From assembly GCA_951640165.1 (NCBI GenBank), contig OX621259.1, positions 3,472,001-3,536,000 on the forward strand: DNA of 64,000 bases, read 5' to 3'. Shown piece by piece: positions 11,025 through 20,925 of this stretch. The stretch is from Pseudoips prasinana (lineage: Eukaryota; Arthropoda; Insecta; Lepidoptera; Nolidae). The position numbers were made by a program, and so were the translations under genes. Numbering within the stretch: the stretch's first letter is position 1; every line of letters starts with the position of its first letter. Below the pieces are notes generated by a model, which did no database searches, was not told where the DNA came from, and worked only from the letters and a program-made list of their open reading frames with translations.

Positions 11025-11480
11025 GAAAGCCGCAGGTTAGCTAGGGTGGGTTCCTCAGCGGCAAGGATCGTGTTGGCCCCTTAACACTTGATCGGTGATC
11101 CCGACCAAGTGATCACACCCTCATTTAGAATTCCATCTTTTTACTCCAACGACCCCCTGAGGATTGGCCCGAACCCCATAAGGGTGATTAGTCGCTAAAA
11201 TTAAGCTACTGGTTGAGAGCCTGCCGCGCTAGCCAACTGCCCGTTGTCTTCGTTTTTTTTATTGTAATATAATAGCACAAAATTTAAAAATAATAGCTGA
11301 ATAACTTGTAATTTATTATATATAAAGATTTAAATAAATATATGTGATAACACAGACCGTATGGACGGACTCCTTAATTTTTTTAGGTACTGTATTTTAT
11401 TATGTTTATGTACTGCATTGCGAGCTTGACAATTACAAGTTAATACCCAAGTGCTGAATAAAGTTCATTATTTCATAGGC
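11025..11480 (+). repeat. Unclassified 0.46-kb repeat, copy 1
   Basis: Co-linear with 26045-26525. Shared blocks are GGTTCCTCAGCGGC, TTGGCCCCTTAACAC, GAACCCCATAAGGGTG and GAGAGCCT, ending at CCAAGTGCTGAATAAA. The AATAAA near the end suggests the 3' part of a transcribed element. Confidence 0.7.
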
Positions 11481-11822
11481 ACAACGTGAGGTGGCACCGA
11501 ATAACTAAGGAGACATTCCTTCCCGGAGCTTTTTACTTAACGTCTGCTTATAAGGTTTTAAATAATGATAGTTACAACTGATAAAAGTCTATGAGTAATA
11601 CTTTTTATTAAATCGGAATTTTGCTCATTGCCGAAGCAAAAAGGCTGTGCAGACAGCCCGCGGTTTCATTAGGTTTTGTCTCTGGAGCTTTAAGCGACGG
11701 TAGCCTGCCCCTACTTTCTATTACTGGTTAGAGCTACCATTTAATATATCTTTTAACTGAATGTTATGTACAATTTTATTAACATTATATTTCAAAGTAT
11801 ATGGTAGTGAATAATAATACTA
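11481..11822. other. Intron, nothing recognised
   Basis: No supported feature. Confidence 0.35.
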
Positions 11823-12065
11823 ATATCCTGGGACATTATTCACACACGACTATCTGATCCCAAACTAAGCAGAGCTTGTACTATGGAAACAAGATAACTA
11901 ATATACTATATATACTTCTTTTTTTGTAAATACATACTTATATAGATAATTAAACCCAAACTCAGGACAAACTAACATGTTCATGCACACATATATCTGT
12001 CCTGGGCGGGAATCGAACGGCGTAATAGGCAAGTATTTACCAAACAAGCCAATCAGCCCGTCTGA
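11823..12065 (-). repeat. tRNA-derived SINE, family A
   Basis: Tail CATCTGATCCCAAAC at the left and a decayed tRNA-like head at the right, ending AGCCCGTC. Confidence 0.8.
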
Positions 12066-12798
12066 ATAGGAAGATAAAACCGTTCGATGAATTGAGTATA
12101 ATACGACAGTCAACTCCCTTGAAGAGATTTACCTAAGGATTGATTTATAAGCGTTTAATATGTATACGGAATCCTATATCCTCTTACTACGCGGTTTTGG
12201 CTTATTTAAGCCTCTATCAGAATATCAGCGCTGGTAATATGTGTTGCCGTAGCTAATGCTGAAATAGGGGCTATTTTAATTCTCAACTAAATTTTTGTTT
12301 TATTTTTGCCATGAATGGTAATATTTCTCAATCTCAATCTCTATCAAAAATAAACATTTATCATTTCATTTATAAAATACTATTTATCTTTCCTCTAAAC
12401 ATTACCTAATGACCATGTTAACTTATAAAAACTGCAGTTAATATTTCAAAAGCTTAACTTATAATAATATAATTAAACGCTTGTCTTTTAATTTATTATC
12501 CGTAATAAATTATTTATGTTGGCATGTTGAATATTAAAACTCTAAGCATGTTTCAAAGGTACCCTTAAGGAAATTTATTTTTATGATGTTAAGATGCAAA
12601 TTAAATCTTATTCAGAACTAAATTAAAATTATGGAGGCACTTGGGAGCATTTGTGGGATTTATTTCTTTGAAATAAGTAAATAATTAATCACCTTTTTTA
12701 TTTTAAAATATAGGTTATAAAATATGGGCATTTGTGGTAAACAGAGTGCTAGACCGAAAATTTGATATATTATTCAGTAGAAGCATACCTAATTGAAT
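12066..12798. other. AT-rich intron, nothing recognised
   Basis: No supported feature. Confidence 0.4.
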
Positions 12799-12870
12799 AA
12801 TAATATACAATATATCTTGAGACATTATTCACACCTGGCCATCTGAACCCAGGATATTACTATTACTATA
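12799..12870 (-). repeat. SINE family A 3' tail fragment
   Basis: GACATTATTCACACCTGGCC and CATCTGAACCC match the tail of family A. Confidence 0.6.
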
Positions 12871-12957
12871 ATTTCCAATCAACACGTCCAAAAAAAATCT
12901 CGAATGATCAGTGGTTACCCTAATGTCAGAGTTGTTCGATGTAGATATTTAGTTTTT

Positions 12958-13071
12958 TTTTCTTTTTCTGCGTGAGAGATATTTTCATCATACGGTATTG
13001 TTATATCCAAAAAGGTGTGTCAAAAATGTCTTTTTCATTTGGATTATTACTCTCATTGCTTGACACGCTCA
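12958..13071 (+). repeat. Direct repeat, left copy
   Basis: TTTTCTGCGTGAGAGATATT through CATTGCTTGACACGC is repeated at 13648-13752. The two copies flank a 5S-derived SINE and about 330 bp of other sequence. Confidence 0.7.
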
Positions 13072-13320
13072 TAGCTAGCTCTCACCGTAAGTGATCGGCG
13101 AGGTAAAGCAACTAGGCTCGCGGTCAGTCCATAGATGGGTGACCGCCAAAGTGGGTTAATCTCTGAGCGTCTCCGTGCTTCGGAGGGCACGTTAAGCTGG
13201 CGGTCCCGGTTGTAGGCAAGCGACAACAGTCGTTAAGCCTTGTCCGAGTACCTACTGATCGGCTTGAACAACTCTGACGAACTCTGATAGGGTAACCACT
13301 GCCCATACGATAAGTAAGTA
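13072..13320 (+). repeat. 5S rRNA-derived SINE, family C
   Basis: The head (about 13080-13148) reads GATCGGCGAGGTAAAGCAAC, then CGCGGTCAGTCC and TAGATGGGTGACCGCC. These match the internal promoter (A box, intermediate element, C box) of insect 5S rRNA. The body has GTCTCCGTGCTTCGGAGGGC and the end has GCCCATACGATAAGTAAGT, a short TAAG tail. RNA polymerase III would be expected to transcribe an intact copy. Confidence 0.85.
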
Positions 13321-13647
13321 CTTAATTTCTTCCCTTCATGGGCTATCTAGTCCTGCGAGGTTGTTGGTGTTTTACAAGTAAACATGTATAATATAAGGGT
13401 ATTTTAATATTAATACAGCTCCTACTATATTTAGGCTACATGGAGAGAAATTTCCGCACGGTCCTGGCATTCGCCAGCAAAACCACCTCATACAAGTAAC
13501 TCTCCAGCCATATACCAAGTTCTAAACTTTCAATGTTGATATTCGGGGAATTAGGAATAACTCCATTTGTGGATATAACACTAGGTATGAACGATGGCCT
13601 TTCGATTCTTCATATTTGCGAATATTCAAAACTGAGATGTTTTGATT

Positions 13648-13752
13648 TGGCTTCCTTTTCTGCGTGAGAGATGTTTTCGTCATACGGTATTGTTATATCC
13701 AAAAAGGATGTCTTCATTTATTTTGTTACTATTATTACTCTTATTGCTTGAC
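13648..13752 (+). repeat. Direct repeat, right copy
   Basis: Second copy of the block at 12958-13071, about 85-90 percent alike by eye. Confidence 0.7.
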
Positions 13753-14048
13753 ACGCACTTGCACTAGACCAAAGATACAATATTATCGTACCATCGACAA
13801 GAGACTATAATAACATCACTGTTAAATTACACTAGGTACTGCACAAAATGAGCAAATCTGAAAAAACCTTCCCACATTATGCGTCCCTCGGCATTCAACA
13901 GATTGCTGTGCAAGATAAGAAATGGAATTTCAACCTAAATATGTAAAACAAGTCTAAAAAGCTTGCTGTCGCCGGAATGTGTATATCTCTGGGACAGGCT
14001 AACAGTGATATGACTATTAATATTTCATGTTTAGTTTTACATTGACGG

Positions 14049-14290
14049 GCCAGCAGGGCCAGCAAACTTCGATTTCTTAAATGGCGTTTAAATTAATAAA
14101 GGTTAAAAATGACTTAATCAATCGTTAAATCGGCTTCAACGTTGTTAATCGTATCCGGACCATTTATGATGTCACATGTGCTCATGGAAGCCGATTTAAC
14201 GATTGATTAAGTCATTTTTAACCTTTATTTATTTAAACGCCATTTAAGAAATCGAAGTTCGGCGACTTAGCCGCTAGAGCCCCTGCTGGC
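14049..14290. mobile_element. Foldback element inserted in a SINE
   Basis: Arms of roughly 85-100 bp are inverted (left about 14049-14135, right about 14186-14290). Both contain CGATTTCTTAAATGGCGTTT and the GATTAAGTCATTTTTAACC block in opposite orientation. The family A SINE sequence TGGTAAATGCTTGCTTTT follows at once. A half-copy of the arm sits at 29993-30070, also next to a SINE A head. Confidence 0.75.
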
Positions 14291-14590
14291 ATAGATGGTA
14301 AATGCTTGCTTTTGCTTTTTGACTTTGACTTTGATCTATCTATCATTTCCAGTAATCTGTGTAGAGCGAGAAAAATATATGATATGTCTTTTTTCCCTCT
14401 CCGGCTAATTCATTCCATAATTTGCCAAAGGTAATAATTATCATTGTTGGCGAAATTTTTTATGTATAACTAAATTTAATATTATTTTCCACATAAAGAT
14501 AGATACAAATAAAATAATAAATCAAGTTTTAAGTGTTGTTGACAGGTGTTTTTGGAATGATTAATAAAATATTATATTTTATTGTTACAG

Positions 14591-14683
14591 ATAACAAGTG
14601 CAAATGTAAATTCTCCATGACCTACATCCCGCCGGCGCCCACAGTTCTCCAACATATATCGGAACCAAGCACACCAGAAATCG
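14591..14683 (+). CDS. Exon of the putative ciliary ASH-domain gene (exon b)
   Basis: A 93-nt exon after a good acceptor (TTTATTGTTACAG) and before donor GGTAATA. The two first bases complete the codon left open by the exon at 6033, giving an Asp. It stays open (NKCKCKFSMTYIPPAPT, then HISEPSTPE) and leaves one base. A short C-x-C motif and proline-rich stretch suggest an extended linker before an Ig-like domain. The intron before it is 8.5 kb. No domain can be named from this exon alone. Confidence 0.65.
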
Positions 14684-14689
14684 GTAATA

Positions 14690-15539
14690 CTGATTTATAT
14701 TACTTAGTATTCCTTACAGATAATCGTGTTAATAACGTCCCCATTGCAAAGTTACGATTTTGGAATCAAAACTTCTTTGATTCCAAAAGAACACTTGCAC
14801 TGCGCACTTTTTGGGATGAGTTAAAAATGATCGAATATTCGTAAGACGGAGAGAATGAGGTACGGTGTAGAAATTTTCTGAATAGTAGTATTCAGAAAAT
14901 TCAGAAAAACCCAATCGGCATGTTTTATGCCTTCTCTCGACATTAGCCACTTCTATCGATTAATTTCAGAGGAAAGCTTAGGCGTTTCTTCGAACCGAAC
15001 TTGCTCACGAAAATTCAGCGAAATTGTCTCTCACGATAAAAAAACGGGCGGTTGCTGCTGGACTACTAAATCACAAAAAATAATAACTTAAGTAACAATT
15101 TTACTAACTTAATTAAAAACTTATGAAAATCTTGTGGATTTAAATGATCCCGAACAAAAAAATTAAGATCAACATAGACAGAAAAGATAAATTACCTAAG
15201 TGAACACGAAATTACATAATTCATGATTAAAACTGAGAAAATGTAGACTTTGATGAACTTAATAAAGACGACTAAAAACAGCTGAAAGTCTAATTTAATA
15301 CAGTTTCGTGAAACAACATTGAAAAACTAAAATGTAATGAAAACAGATTAGCTTACTGAATTGATGATAAAGAAAAACGCTTTCTTTATTCCTTTAGTAA
15401 GAGATAATATAAAAAATCACTTTGTAAGACTGGGTCGTGTCTGGGAATAATATACTATTAAAAAGGCGAGAATAGAAAACTGTGGATAAAATAGATTTTT
15501 ATATTAATTGTGGGTAATATTCTACTTTATGATAAATAC
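14690..15539. other. Intron, AT-rich, nothing recognised
   Basis: A short imperfect inverted repeat (AGTAGTATTCAGAAAATTC) lies near 14875-14905. No other feature. Confidence 0.4.
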
Positions 15540-15544
15540 TTATT

Positions 15545-15782
15545 GTATGGATAGTGGATACCCTAATGCCAGAGTTGTTCGAGCCGCCCAGTAGGCCTCT
15601 GATATGGTTTAACGACTAGTGGTTACAACCGGGACTGACAGCTTAACGTGCCCTCCGAAGCACGGAGACGCTTAGATATTAAACCACTTTGGTGGTCATC
15701 CATCTAAGGACTGACCGTGAGCAGTTGCTAGTTGCTTAACTTCGCTGATCGATTACGGACCGGTGAAAGCATCTAGTTATGA
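15545..15782 (-). repeat. 5S rRNA-derived SINE, family C
   Basis: The reverse copy carries the 5S-like head at its right end (complement of GATCAGCGAAGTTAAGCAAC and of the GATGGATGACCACC C-box region) and the GTCTCCGTGCTTCGGAGGGC body block. Confidence 0.8.
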
Positions 15783-15825
15783 CAAATTAAAGATAACGAA
15801 GCTTTTTGATGGTAATACATCTGTA

Positions 15826-15903
15826 GCTACGGCAGCTACGCAAGCCGTAGCGACACAAGCCTTGGCTTCGCAAGCCGTGGCTACGCAAGCTGTTACTACG
15901 CGT
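15826..15903 (+). repeat. Short tandem array, about 15-bp unit
   Basis: Degenerate repeats of GCTACGCAAGCCGTG, about five units, in one patch. Confidence 0.75.
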
Positions 15904-15939
15904 AGAAGTACCGCGATATAACAATTTTTTTTCTAATCA

Positions 15940-16130
15940 TAAAAAAATCTAAAACTGATGTTAGGTGAAATTTACTAAAATATCATTAAAAAATTATATC
16001 TCGAAAACTACGCAAAGTCGTAGAATATAACATGGGGGTTCTTGATTTTTTTTTTTTGATGGTTACTCCTCATCATAAATCTAAATTTTGCGTTTGAACG
16101 TAAAATCCTCGGCCAGCCTGTATATAACGT
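15940..16130. repeat. Unclassified interspersed repeat, copy 2
   Basis: Second copy of the repeat at 7400-7720. Shares ACTCCTCATCATAAA and ATTTTGCGTTTGAACGT. Confidence 0.55.
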
Positions 16131-16597
16131 TATTATTCCCCCCCGCTTTTAAATGGAGCTTTTACAAGTTTTCAACCAAAATACTTGCGAAAGACTTTAC
16201 AGTGGGTTGTTACGAGTTAGAAATGTTCCAGACGTCTCTTGTCCATTTCTTTTGAGCTGGAAAATGTTCTACAAAGAGGATCTAAAATGTGAATAGCGTA
16301 TTCCTGTTCCATTTTAAATTCACTTTGTGTGTCACGCGAGCCTTGGTTGAAGCGCGTTATAGCCAGATATATGACTTGTGACTAGCGAAGAGAGAAGTCT
16401 GGTTATGTTCAAGTATTTAAAAAAAAATGTATAGAAAACTATTGTAGTATATTTTCATCCTATGCACCCTAGCTTAAGTATTATGTTAATTTCCTGGATA
16501 TAGGTGTTAGTAATGCCTTCAAAAAAGTAGCCTTTAATACAACGGTCGCACTAACTACATTATAGAATCCAGAAACGCATAAAATAATTTTTGACTA
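16131..16597. other. Intron, nothing recognised
   Basis: No supported feature. Confidence 0.35.
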
Positions 16598-16785
16598 CAC
16601 GCGTGGCGCAGCGGCTAAGACAGTCGCCACGCTGCTGCGTGTCGCGGGTTCGAGTCCCACGCCAGACAACTATTTGTGTGACCCATAAAGAGTAATTCTG
16701 AGTCTGGATGTAGTTAGTGTCCATCTATTATATGTTGTAAAATACCCCGCAGGAATTGTCAATAAAAGCAGGCGTTGTCAATAAA
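16598..16785 (+). repeat. tRNA-derived SINE, family D
   Basis: The head reads CGCGTGGCGCAGCGGCTAAG (A-box region) and CGGGTTCGAGTCCCACGCC (B-box). The body contains TGTGACCCATAAA and the complement of the GGACACAAATTACATCC block. Best plus-strand copy of the family. Confidence 0.8.
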
Positions 16786-17049
16786 AAATATTAGATTTTG
16801 TGTGTATTGTTTTCTTATTCACACGTATGCGTGGAGAGCGAGAGAGTAGCAATTTCTCTTTTTTTGGATTTATTGGTTGTTATAAAATAAAATCACTTTT
16901 AAAATTCATTCAAACTGTTGAACAGTTTTCGCGTCATTACCCTTGTTATTTATGGCGATAGATGCGAAATAACTGGTAGAGTCGCTTTTGTCGCAGTAAG
17001 TAAATTACTTTTAGTTGTAGTTTACTGTTAGGGCTGTCGATTTATACAG

Positions 17050-17165
17050 TGGTTATCTTAACCCATAAATAGTTGTTCTGAGTCTGGATGTAGTTTGGTC
17101 CGTCTATTATATTATTATGTTTCTAAAATACCCAGGGATTAGAATCACTAAAGCGGGCACTGTCT
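17050..17165 (+). repeat. SINE family D, 3' part
   Basis: ACCCATAAATAGTTGTTCTG through the CCGTCTATTATA block match the body of family D. Confidence 0.6.
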
Positions 17166-17381
17166 TTAAAAAATATATATATAATAAACAAGTTGGAGTA
17201 CTTCAAAGCACCCAAAAGGCGTTTGACACGCTTCGTAATTCTTTTTTATATTTAATATAACGGTCGCACTAACTAAACTATAGAATCGCCAGAAACGCAT
17301 TAAATAATTCAAATATGTTTTGTAATAAGTAGTGTATATGTTAATATTCAAATAATATATTATTTAATCTTTGTATCGCAG

Positions 17382-17504
17382 TGACGGAGCCCCCCTCGTT
17401 GACTCGCGTGTGCTCCTGCTTCCCGAGCACCAAACCCGTGTTGCCTGAGTTACCTGAACCTGAACCTATTTGTTTGCAATTCATTGGTATCCCACTTCGG
17501 ACAG
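17382..17504 (+). CDS. Exon of the putative ciliary ASH-domain gene (exon c)
   Basis: A 123-nt exon after TTTGTATCGCAG and before ACAGGTAAAT. It starts and ends in phase 1, so it joins in frame to the exons at 14591 and 18934. The reading contains a second C-x-C pair (RVCSCFPSTKP), a Pro/Glu-rich run, then ICLQFIGIPLRT, which resembles the beta strand at the start of an ASH/MSP Ig-like repeat. It is GC-richer than the flanking introns, as expected for coding sequence. The intron before it is 2.7 kb. Confidence 0.7.
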
Positions 17505-18175
17505 GTAAATAAAAGATTGCAGCATAGAAATGTTTGTTTGTATAAATAATCCCATCAAGAAATATATGCCTTGGTTGTTGACTTCAACGACAAAAGAAGT
17601 GAAACCTAAATGGGTGATAAGTTCAATGTTCAGTCCTGAAATTTATTTATAACAACATAAAATATAATTTCTTCTTATTACTTAGGATGATATATTGTAT
17701 CCTAAGGTCTGACTTGGCTAGTTCTCATATACGAAATATTATGTTCTATTGCTAGTTTATACCAGGAAGTCATATAAGGAATAAAAAAATAAGAGCCGAC
17801 AAGTAAAAGGTTTAAAACTTGTGAAGGCAATAATTTGTAAGTATATGAAAACTTAGTTACCAATAATTGGCAAGTTCTAAGGCAGCTAGCACCAACTTAG
17901 TACACCTAGGGTGTGTAGTATACAAATATGTAATAAACAAACCAAAAACATTAAAATCAAATAATGCTCTTGAAGCTAACTATTAGAAACACACCATATA
18001 AATCCAACATGTATTTCAATCCTTTAAACGAACCGTTAAGGACTATCAAGGAATTGTGGCTCAAGTGATTCCATTTTTGTCACCTTGAAGCGCTCAATGA
18101 GATAACATCCCTAGAGAATGATCCGTGGAAAACTGAAGTATTATCCTTTTGCATGAGCATTTTTTCTAGGGGCAA
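17505..18175. other. Intron, nothing recognised
   Basis: No supported feature. Confidence 0.35.
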
Positions 18176-18177
18176 TT

Positions 18178-18700
18178 CAAATTCAAATTCAAATTATTTT
18201 ATTTGCAGAAATATGGGTCTTACAATGTTCTTATTTCTAATTATTATTACCGTTCCATATTAGCCTTTCGGCGTGCAAATGTCAAAGTATTCCTTGATTG
18301 TGTAAAAAACTTTACGTAAAAGGTATTCAGAAAGCCTTTTCTTAAATTCAATGTTGCACTTTAAATCTGCCAGGTTGTGAGGTAATTTATTGAATATCCT
18401 GGGGGCCATACAGAAAACGCTTCCATCGTAAAGACTTGTTCTATGCGGAGGTATGCATAGCTTATTCCTTAGTCTCTTACTTTTTAGGGACTCAAAAAGA
18501 ACTTGGTTATTCCTGATAAACATAATAACCTCATACAGATACAGGCAAGGAAATGTCAGTATACTATATTTTATAAAAACAGGTTTGCAAGAATCTGTCT
18601 GTTTGAGGTGAAATACCGCCCTTAAACACTTTTTTTGCGCCTTAAATGCTCTTTCCCGATCTGATGAGTTGCCCCAGAATACCAATTGCAACACAGTTTG
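18178..18700 (-). pseudogene. Non-LTR retrotransposon 3' end, RT C-terminal part
   Basis: A minus-strand frame of 144 codons (18260-18694) reads LVFWGNSSDRERAFKAQKKC near its start. This is the conserved region after the RT domain in jockey/CR1-like LINEs, where the usual motif is YG-V-WG and then QK--LR. It continues with RTSLYDGSVFC and FNKLPHNL. The 3' end carries a GAATTT-repeat tail (18175-18200 in reverse). 5'-truncated copy with no catalytic box. Confidence 0.8.
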
Positions 18701-18921
18701 ATAAAACTTTTGACTTTATGGAAGAATTGTTTCTGAAAATATAATAAAAAAAATATGCTATATCTGTCACTGCAGAAATAATTATTTTCAAGGAAGTAAG
18801 TCGAAGTCTTGAAACTTAAGTTCAAACCAAGAGTGAGGTCGACTTTATTTTATTACCACAATGTACGCACTCAGAATTGTTTTTTTTTACAAATACTTTA
18901 ATATATTAATTAACCTTCCTT

Positions 18922-20131
18922 ACTATATGTCAGTGCGAACGCGTACGCTGACTCTGCGCAACGTGTCGGTGGCGACGGCGCGCTGGAGTGCCGCCGTGCG
19001 GCGGTGGCCGCGCGCACGTGTGCGGACGCTCGGCGCAGGTGAGTTATGCACCCTACATATATGTCAGTGCGAACGCGTACGCTGACTCTGCGCAACGTGT
19101 CGGTGGCGACGGCGCGCTGGAGTGCCGCCGTGCGGCGGTGGCCGCGCGCACGTGTGCGGACGCTCGGCGCAGGTGAGTTATGCACCCTACATATATGTCA
19201 GTGCGAACGCGTACGCTGACTCTGCGCAACGTGTCGGTGGCGACGGCGCGCTGGAGTGCCGCCGTGCGGCGGTGGCCGCGCGCACGTGTGCGGACGCTCG
19301 GCGCAGGTGAGTTATGCACCCTACATATATGTCAGTGCGAACGCGTACGCTGACTCTGCGCAACGTGTCGGTGGCGACGGCGCGCTGGAGTGCCGCCGTG
19401 CGGCGGTGGCCGCGCGCACGTGTGCGGACGCTCGGCGCAGGTGAGTTATGCACCCTACATATATGTCAGTGCGAACGCGTACGCTGACTCTGCGCAACGT
19501 GTCGGTGGCGACGGCGCGCTGGAGTGCCGCCGTGCGGCGGTGGCCGCGCGCACGTGTGCGGACGCTCGGCGCAGGTGAGTTATGCACCCTACATATATGT
19601 CAGTGCGAACGCGTACGCTGACTCTGCGCAACGTGTCGGTGGCGACGGCGCGCTGGAGTGCCGCCGTGCGGCGGTGGCCGCGCGCACGTGTGCGGACGCT
19701 CGGCGCAGGTGAGTTATGCACCCTACATATATGTCAGTGCGAACGCGTACGCTGACTCTGCGCAACGTGTCGGTGGCGACGGCGCGCTGGAGTGCCGCCG
19801 TGCGGCGGTGGCCGCGCGCACGTGTGCGGACGCTCGGCGCAGGTGAGTTATGCACCCTACATATATGTCAGTGCGAACGCGTACGCTGACTCTGCGCAAC
19901 GTGTCGGTGGCGACGGCGCGCTGGAGTGCCGCCGTGCGGCGGTGGCCGCGCGCACGTGTGCGGACGCTCGGCGCAGGTGAGTTATGCACCCTACATATAT
20001 GTCAGTGCGAACGCGTACGCTGACTCTGCGCAACGTGTCGGTGGCGACGGCGCGCTGGAGTGCCGCCGTGCGGCGGTGGCCGCGCGCACGTGTGCGGACG
20101 CTCGGCGCAGGTGAGTTATGCACCCTAATCA
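18922..20131 (+). repeat. 134-bp tandem array: nine copies of one exon with its splice sites
   Basis: Nine units of 134 bp, with exon copies starting at 18934, 19068, 19202, 19336, 19470, 19604, 19738, 19872 and 20006. Each has 105 nt of exon, a GTGAGT donor, 29 nt of intron and an ATATATGTCAG acceptor. I see no substitution between copies. The 29-nt spacers are too short to be spliced as introns, and reading through a spacer shifts the frame (134 is not a multiple of 3) and meets stops. Each unit holds a CACGTG (first at 19015-19020). Either a very recent expansion (VNTR) or an assembly artefact. Confidence 0.9.
18934..19038 (+). CDS. Exon of the putative ASH-domain gene (exon d), first of nine tandem copies
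   Basis: A 105-nt exon (35 codons, phase 1 at both ends) with acceptor CCTTCCTTACTATATGTCAG and consensus donor GCAGGTGAGT. In the frame set by the upstream exons it reads RTRTLTLRNVSVATARWSAA and then an Arg-rich end. The pattern of small polar strand, LRN-S and A-W is what I expect at the first strands of an ASH/MSP domain (tLxNxSxxPaxW). Composition is strongly GC- and CpG-rich, unlike the flanking intron. The exon lies at the head of a perfect 134-bp tandem array, so which copy is used is unknown. The intron before it is 1.4 kb. Confidence 0.65.
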
Positions 20132-20332
20132 ACTCGAACTTAGTAGCGAAAATTTTACGGTACAGCTTGAAGACTAAAAGCACAAGAAGTAAGAAAGATA
20201 CTAATAATAATAATATTTATTTCACAAAATTATGTAACATACAGAATTTACATAAACCAGGTTAATTAAACATTTTAATATCAATCGTATGACGCGGCTG
20301 TGTCTGAAAACGAAAGAAAACGAGTACCGACG

Positions 20333-20468
20333 TTGTACAGACGCCAGCAGGTCGAGCTTCTCCGATCTGTCTTTATAGATTTTCAACTTTATCACAAAAG
20401 CATAAGATTCACCTTTAATTGGGTAATTTTGTCAGATTGGGGTAACTTGATGTGCTGGCGTCTGTACA
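20333..20468. mobile_element. Foldback MITE (GACGCCAGCAC family), copy 2
   Basis: Inverted arms begin ACAGACGCCAGCAGGTCGAG at the left and end GATGTGCTGGCGTCTGTAC at the right. Same family as 2223-2350. Confidence 0.75.
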
Positions 20469-20487
20469 CTTCTTGTATTAGTGCATC

Positions 20488-20925
20488 ATATAATCTGCCT
20501 CGTTGGTCTAGTGGTAGCATCTCCAACTGCAGTTAATAAAGTCTAGGGTTCAAATCTCGGGTCGGCCCAACGTTGTCGGTCGAATTTTGGCTACAGCGAT
20601 GGCGCCAACCTCAATGGAGACCAGCCTTCTGTGCTGGATATTTAGTGCAAAAGTGTGTGCGCAAACACGGGGGCACTTTCTATTCCATCACTTTCATGAT
20701 CCGATGAGATAATTAGTGACAGGACCGGAAAGAAGTCAGGTACCGTACCGACGGCTTTACATACTCTCCGAGACACTTCGATGCGCCAACTTCAAGACTT
20801 CAGGCTGAAACTGAGAAATTTTCTTAATATATAATTGCAAAAATCTCTTCGGTCCGAACCAGGTGTTGAACCCAGAACCTCCATATCTCCGGTTCAACAA
20901 GCTACCGCTAGTAGTAACAAAAATA
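20488..20925 (-). repeat. SINE family B, composite with heads at both ends
   Basis: A plus-oriented tRNA-like head (GCCTCGTTGGTCTAGTGGTA, about 20497-20575) is followed by a reverse-oriented SINE body (CTATTCCATCACTTTCATGA and so on). It ends with a reverse tRNA-like head (near 20855-20920). Looks like one family B copy inserted into, or recombined with, another. Confidence 0.7.

Noticed and set aside
13072..13148. 5S rRNA gene
   Set aside because: Only the internal promoter half matches. The 5' part and 3' end of a 5S gene are absent, and the SINE body follows.
16598..16670. tRNA gene-like segment with A and B boxes
   Set aside because: It is the head of SINE D. The cloverleaf is not completed and the SINE body follows directly. 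The same holds for heads of families A, B and E.
18910..20183. Repeated 62- and 88-codon frames on both strands of the 134-bp array
   Set aside because: They arise because the unit is repeated and GC-rich (few stops). They read through the donor and acceptor sites; only the phase set by neighbouring exons is used.
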